DNA of 64,000 bases, from NCBI GenBank assembly GCA_022819985.1, contig JAJEGH010000019.1, positions 1 to 64,000 of the forward strand, given 5' to 3'. Both the position numbers and the translations under genes were made by a program. Source of the stretch: Alphaproteobacteria bacterium (GTDB taxonomy: Bacteria > Pseudomonadota > Alphaproteobacteria > Bin65). The notes beneath the pieces are model-generated. The model was not told the origin of the DNA, ran no database searches, and worked only from the letters and a program-made list of their open reading frames with translations. Every line of letters starts with the position of its first letter. The stretch's first letter is position 1. Positions 60,542-64,000 of the stretch are shown piece by piece.

Positions 60542-61912
60542 TCAATTGAGCAGCTGCCTCGGCAGCCACATGGCGATTTCCGGAAACGCCATAATCAGCG
60601 CCAGTCCGGTCAGCTGCAGGAGCACGAACGGAATAATGCCAAGATAAATCTGTTGAATCTTTACCTGGGGCGGAGCGACGCCCTTCATGTAAAACAGCGC
60701 AAATCCGAACGGCGGTGTCAGGAAAGACGTCTGCAGGTTCACCGCAAGCAGTATGGCAAACCAATAGACGACATCCAGCTTGGACACATGGCCGGCGAAG
60801 TCGAGCAACTCGACGATCGGCGCAAAGACCGGGATGACGATCAGCGTGATCTCGATCCAGTCGAAGAAAAAACCCAGGAAGAAAACGATCGCCATCAGGA
60901 TAAACAGAATGCCCCAGGAGCCGAGGCCGGCGCTGTCGACCAGACCGATGACGATGTCGTCGCCGCCGAGAGAGCGGAACGTGTAGGAAAACGCGGTCGC
61001 GCCGATAAAGATAAAGAATATCATGGCATTGGTGAGCATCGACCGCTCAACGACCTCGCGCAGCAAACTGAAGGTCAGCCGCCGGTTCAGCGCCGCGAGC
61101 AAAATGGCTCCCAATGCGCCCATCCCGGCGGCCTCGGTCGGCGTTGCCCAACCGAGGATAATCGAACCGAGGACCATGAAGATCAGGAAGATCGCCGGCA
61201 GGAATCCGCGCAGGAGAAGGCCGACCAGTTCCCGGTTGCTCGACGGGCCCAGCTCACGGGGCAGGGGCGGCGCCAGTCTGGGTCGCACACTGCAGAGCGT
61301 CGTGATGTAAATCAGATAGAGGCCGGCCAGCAGCAGGCCCGGAAAGAAGGCCGCAACGAACAGATTGCCGACGGATCGGCCGAGAAGTTCGCCCATGATG
61401 ACCAGCATGATGCTCGGCGGAATCAGCACGCCGAGCGTGCCGGAGGCCGCGATCGTCCCGGTGGCCAGGGGCGTGTTGTAATTGCGCTCCAGCATGACGG
61501 GCAGAGCCATGATGGTCATCATGACGACCGAGGCCCCGATGATTCCCGTCATTGCCGCCATGATGACGCCCATCGCGGTCACCGAAAGCGCCAGGCCTCC
61601 GGGAACCCTGTATAACAGCACCTGCAGGCAATGCAGAAGGTCTCTGGCGACGCCGCTTTTTTCGAACATCGTCCCCATGAAAATGAACATGGGGATGGCA
61701 ATGAGCACCTGGTTGTCGGCAATCCCGCCCCAGATGCGCGAGACGATATTGAAGAATTCGATCTCGGCAAATACGCCGAATCCGATGCCGATGAAGCCGA
61801 AGCCGAGGCCGACGCCGCCCAGAATGGCTCCGACCGGGTAGCCGGTGAACAGAAGAAGGCCGAGAGCCGCGAACATGAAGAGCGGCATGTAGTCGATAAA
61901 GAAATCGATCAT
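60542..61912 (-). CDS. TRAP transporter large permease, DctM type
   Basis: This 456-residue membrane protein has the DctM pattern: LLLFTGYPVGAILGGVGLGF, LIAIPMFIFMGTMFEKSGVARDLLHCL, MAAMTGIIGASVVMMTIMALPVML, NYNTPLATGTIAASGTLGVLIPPSIMLVIMGE and TPTEAAGMGALGAILLA. A sodium-coupled transport route for organic acids is expected. It is convergent with the amidase gene and overlaps the small permease gene by four bases. Confidence 0.94.
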   Translation of the reverse strand: MIDFFIDYMPLFMFAALGLLLFTGYPVGAILGGVGLGFGFIGIGFGVFAEIEFFNIVSRIWGGIADNQVLIAIPMFIFMGTMFEKSGVARDLLHCLQVLLYRVPGGLALSVTAMGVIMAAMTGIIGASVVMMTIMALPVMLERNYNTPLATGTIAASGTLGVLIPPSIMLVIMGELLGRSVGNLFVAAFFPGLLLAGLYLIYITTLCSVRPRLAPPLPRELGPSSNRELVGLLLRGFLPAIFLIFMVLGSIILGWATPTEAAGMGALGAILLAALNRRLTFSLLREVVERSMLTNAMIFFIFIGATAFSYTFRSLGGDDIVIGLVDSAGLGSWGILFILMAIVFFLGFFFDWIEITLIVIPVFAPIVELLDFAGHVSKLDVVYWFAILLAVNLQTSFLTPPFGFALFYMKGVAPPQVKIQQIYLGIIPFVLLQLTGLALIMAFPEIAMWLPRQLLN

Positions 61913-62502
61913 AGCAGCTCTCTCGTCGGGCTCGTTTCCGGCTCTTTACCGGCCGTCTCGGGGATAACCGATGAACCGAACAGCTCGACGAACTTGCGCA
62001 GAAACACGCTGACCGCCGCCAGGAAGATGAACACAATTCCTATTGGCAGAAAGGCTTTGATAATCCAGCGGTGGGGCAATCCGGTTGCCGAATCCGACAT
62101 TTCTCCCAGGTTCCAGGATTTCTCCCACCAGTCGATGCCGTGATAGAAAACGATCACGCAATATGGAATGAGAAAGAACAGGCAACCCAGCAACTCGATC
62201 CACAGCTGCGCCTTGCGCGGGAGTCGTTCATGCACGATTTCGATGCGCACATGAGTGTCCTTCATATACCCCCACCCGATGCACAACAGGAACAGGACGG
62301 CATGCAGGTGCCATTCCAGTTCCTGCAGCTTGGTCGAGCCGAGAACGAGAAACCGGCGTGTGACCACGTCGAAGGCAATGACCACTATCAGCAGTACGCT
62401 CAGCCATGCCACCACCGAGCCGACAATACTGACAAAGCGGCCGAGTCGATCGCTGAAGTTGTACAGAATCAACATGCGTTCACGGAGGTTACTACGGCGC
62501 AA
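61909..62502 (-). CDS. TRAP transporter small permease, DctQ type
   Basis: This protein of 197 residues has four hydrophobic helices and the DctQ pattern LSVLLIVVIAFDVVTRRFLVLGSTKLQELEWHLHAVLFLLCIGWGYMKDTHVRIEIVHERL. The TTG at 62502 has a GGAG nine bases upstream but that site lies in a hairpin arm; the ATG at 62475 has no clear site. It overlaps the DctM gene by four bases (ATGA) and follows dctP by 70 bases. Confidence 0.9.
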   Translation of the reverse strand: MRRSNLRERMLILYNFSDRLGRFVSIVGSVVAWLSVLLIVVIAFDVVTRRFLVLGSTKLQELEWHLHAVLFLLCIGWGYMKDTHVRIEIVHERLPRKAQLWIELLGCLFFLIPYCVIVFYHGIDWWEKSWNLGEMSDSATGLPHRWIIKAFLPIGIVFIFLAAVSVFLRKFVELFGSSVIPETAGKEPETSPTRELL

Positions 62503-62508
62503 ATAGTT

Positions 62509-62541
62509 GCTCCGTGCGCTAAACGCAGTAGCGCACGGAGC
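62509..62541 (-). other. Stem-loop between dctP and dctQ that contains a Shine-Dalgarno
   Basis: GCTCCGTGCGCT and AGCGCACGGAGC form a perfect 12-bp stem with a nine-base loop. On the minus strand the GGAG ahead of the dctQ TTG start sits in the distal arm. It may stabilise the dctP transcript and limit dctQ translation; no T tract follows, so it is not a classic terminator. Confidence 0.82.
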
Positions 62542-62572
62542 AGGATTCTACCGCACTGAACCGGCCTGGGGT

Positions 62573-63631
62573 CTATTTCAGATACCCCAGATCGGACCAG
62601 ACTTTGTACTCGGCCCGGAACTCGGAATAGGATTTCCAGACCTTCTTGAAGTTTTCGCTCCTGGCTTTGTCCTCTTCGACAACTTCAAGCCAGGCGGCTC
62701 TGAGCGCATTCAGGATTTCGGGCGACCATTTGTGGATTTTCACGCCCTTCTTTATCAGCTCCTTCAGCGCCTTGCCCTGGATCGCCTCGCCTTCGGCAAG
62801 GCCCTCGCGCATGTTGTCGCCGCAGGCCATCTCGAGGATGGTCTTGTGCTGCGTCGACAGCGCATCCCATTTCTTCTTGTTGATCATGATGTCGAACAGG
62901 GTCGACTGCTGATGCCAGCCGGGGAAATAGGCGTGTTTGGCGACCTGGTAGAAACCCCAGTCCAGATCGATCGCAGGCATGGAGAATTCCGCCGCGTCGA
63001 TGGTGCCGCGTTCCAGGGCAGGATAGATATCGGCGCCGGCGATCAGCTGCGTGGACACGCCGATCTTCTGCATGACCTTGGCCCCGAGGCCGAAGAAGCG
63101 CATCTTGAGGCCCTTCAGATCGTCGAGCGTCTTCATTTCCTTGCGGAACCAGCCCGAACCCTCAGGCGCGATGACGCCGCACAGGACGGTATGGATGCCA
63201 TGCGGAGCGTACAGGGCTTCGAACATTTTCTGGCCGCCGCCATAATAGTACCAAGCCATATACTCGCCGGCGCGCGGACCGAACGGCACCGCAGCGAACA
63301 TGGCAAACGCCGGATCGCGGCCATACCAGTAGCCGGGAGTCGACCAGCAGGCGTCGACCGATCCGGCGCTCACGGCGTCGAAGCATTCCTTGGGCGGAAT
63401 CAACGCGCCGGGTTCGGTGAACTGGATTTTGAACTTCCCGGCCGAGGCGCGATCGACCTTGCCGACCAGGCTCTTTCCGAGCGAGCCGAGCTGGATCAGT
63501 TTGCTGGGAAAGAAGCTTCCCATTTTCCAGCGCACCCTGTCGGCGGCATCCGCGGCCGTCACCGTACCCAGGCAGACAGCGCCTCCAAGCATTGCACCCA
63601 GGAATGATCGGTAAATTCTACGACTGTTCAT
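62573..63631 (-). CDS. TRAP transporter substrate-binding protein, DctP type
   Basis: This 352-residue protein has a signal peptide (SFLGAMLGGAVCLGTVTAADAAD) and the DctP pattern VRWKMGSFFPSKLIQLGSLGKSLVGKVDRASAGKFKIQFTEPGALIPP, DLKGLKMRFFGLGAKVMQKIGVSTQLIAGADIYPALERGTIDAAEFSMP, and FYQVAKHAYFPGWHQQSTLFD. A GAGAGGGAGAG site precedes the ATG. The likeness is to binding proteins for alpha-keto and aromatic acids; the ligand is unknown. Confidence 0.93.
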   Translation of the reverse strand: MNSRRIYRSFLGAMLGGAVCLGTVTAADAADRVRWKMGSFFPSKLIQLGSLGKSLVGKVDRASAGKFKIQFTEPGALIPPKECFDAVSAGSVDACWSTPGYWYGRDPAFAMFAAVPFGPRAGEYMAWYYYGGGQKMFEALYAPHGIHTVLCGVIAPEGSGWFRKEMKTLDDLKGLKMRFFGLGAKVMQKIGVSTQLIAGADIYPALERGTIDAAEFSMPAIDLDWGFYQVAKHAYFPGWHQQSTLFDIMINKKKWDALSTQHKTILEMACGDNMREGLAEGEAIQGKALKELIKKGVKIHKWSPEILNALRAAWLEVVEEDKARSENFKKVWKSYSEFRAEYKVWSDLGYLK

Positions 63632-64000
63632 TGCTACTCTCCCTCTCCTCTGTCATAGCGACCGAATTCGCCTGAAGACCGTTGCTGTTCTTCGTTCGCA
63701 ATACTCGTCCTCGATTTGGCAATCTCGCAGCATGCCACCGTTGCAGAAGCCTTCCGGAAGCATTGCCGGTGCATATACAGAGATTGCCTGCAATACACGC
63801 GGCATGTCAACGGCGGGGCCGGCGCGGCGCCCCGTTCGGTCCGGCAACCGGCACGATGGAGCCGGCCTTCCCGAATGAGTTTCCGCACGGCTGCAACCGC
63901 CACGCCGCCCGGCAGTGGGAAGCGGAGTCGAGAACCGCGCGGCCCGGGGGGGGGGGCCGATTGCGTTCGCCGGGCCGGGCGATTATGGTTCTTCCCTGCC
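63632..64000. other. Unassigned region upstream of dctP with an 11-G run
   Basis: Apart from the dctP promoter, which should be here, no gene is supported. The part at 63650-63760 is more A+T-rich than its neighbourhood. An uninterrupted run of 11 Gs is at 63946-63956. The final bases may be the edge of a gene that lies outside the window. Confidence 0.5.

Noticed and set aside
1..64000. tRNA, rRNA or riboswitch genes
   Set aside because: No cloverleaf, rRNA stretch or known riboswitch core was recognised, including ahead of the cobalamin adenosyltransferase and serine genes.

Overview
The window is high-GC DNA (my estimate is mid-60s percent G+C) with tightly packed genes, many 4-base ATGA/GTGA start-stop overlaps and long non-coding open frames on opposite strands. 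The gene order serC-serA-hisZ-purA, an rluD-rpoH pair with the RpoH box, and many LivKHMGF-type ABC and TRAP transporters point to an alphaproteobacterium, probably of Rhodospirillales type. This is inference from gene content. No rRNA, tRNA, CRISPR array, transposase, integrase or phage gene was seen.

Layout. 1-576 is the 3' end of a periplasmic LolA-like protein gene. 653-12636 (minus strand) is a catabolic and transport block: acyl-CoA ligase, Rieske oxygenase, hydantoinase/oxoprolinase-type subunits B and A, an SDR of the 3-alpha-HSD/carbonyl reductase type, and a complete branched-chain-amino-acid-type ABC importer. It faces 13117-20234 (plus strand): a three-subunit molybdenum hydroxylase whose large subunit carries a fused CoxG-like domain, a zinc-independent quinone reductase/MDR, an HpaI-type aldolase and an esterase. 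The two arms diverge from about 12.64-13.12 kb and together look like one pathway for uptake and degradation of an aromatic or heteroaromatic (possibly amide- or imide-containing) compound.

20.3-24.5 kb holds a Phd/PemK toxin-antitoxin pair, then a divergent carotenoid oxygenase-DUF2141 operon and a membrane LytTR regulator, with inverted copies of a palindromic repeat cluster beyond both 3' ends. 24.5-29.3 kb holds a HIG1-like protein, a cobalamin adenosyltransferase, a citrate-lyase-beta-like protein, a Gfo/Idh/MocA oxidoreductase, an N-formylglutamate amidohydrolase and a YbdK-type ligase. 29.3-30.0 kb is non-coding with strong hairpins. 30.0-33.7 kb is a TAXI-type TRAP system with an internal terminator.

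34.0-46.9 kb is mostly housekeeping: HAD dehalogenase, threonine aldolase, RluD, RpoH, PurA, HisZ, SerA, SerC, a GST and a LolA-like secreted protein. It also includes a beta-lactamase-fold protein that has lost its catalytic motifs. 46.8-50.1 kb is a toxin-antitoxin island: Xre/MbcA-RES, VapBC and RHH-PIN, with a 143-bp direct repeat of the LolA-like gene's 3' end and the decayed tail of a second vapC.

50.1-63.6 kb is a second catabolic and transport region: MaoC dehydratase, LysR regulator, a Liv-type ABC importer with a LivM-LivG fusion, a metal-dependent cyclase-family hydrolase, a CobW metallochaperone, an amidase and an opposed DctPQM TRAP importer. It probably takes up and hydrolyses an amide- or formamide-like substrate.
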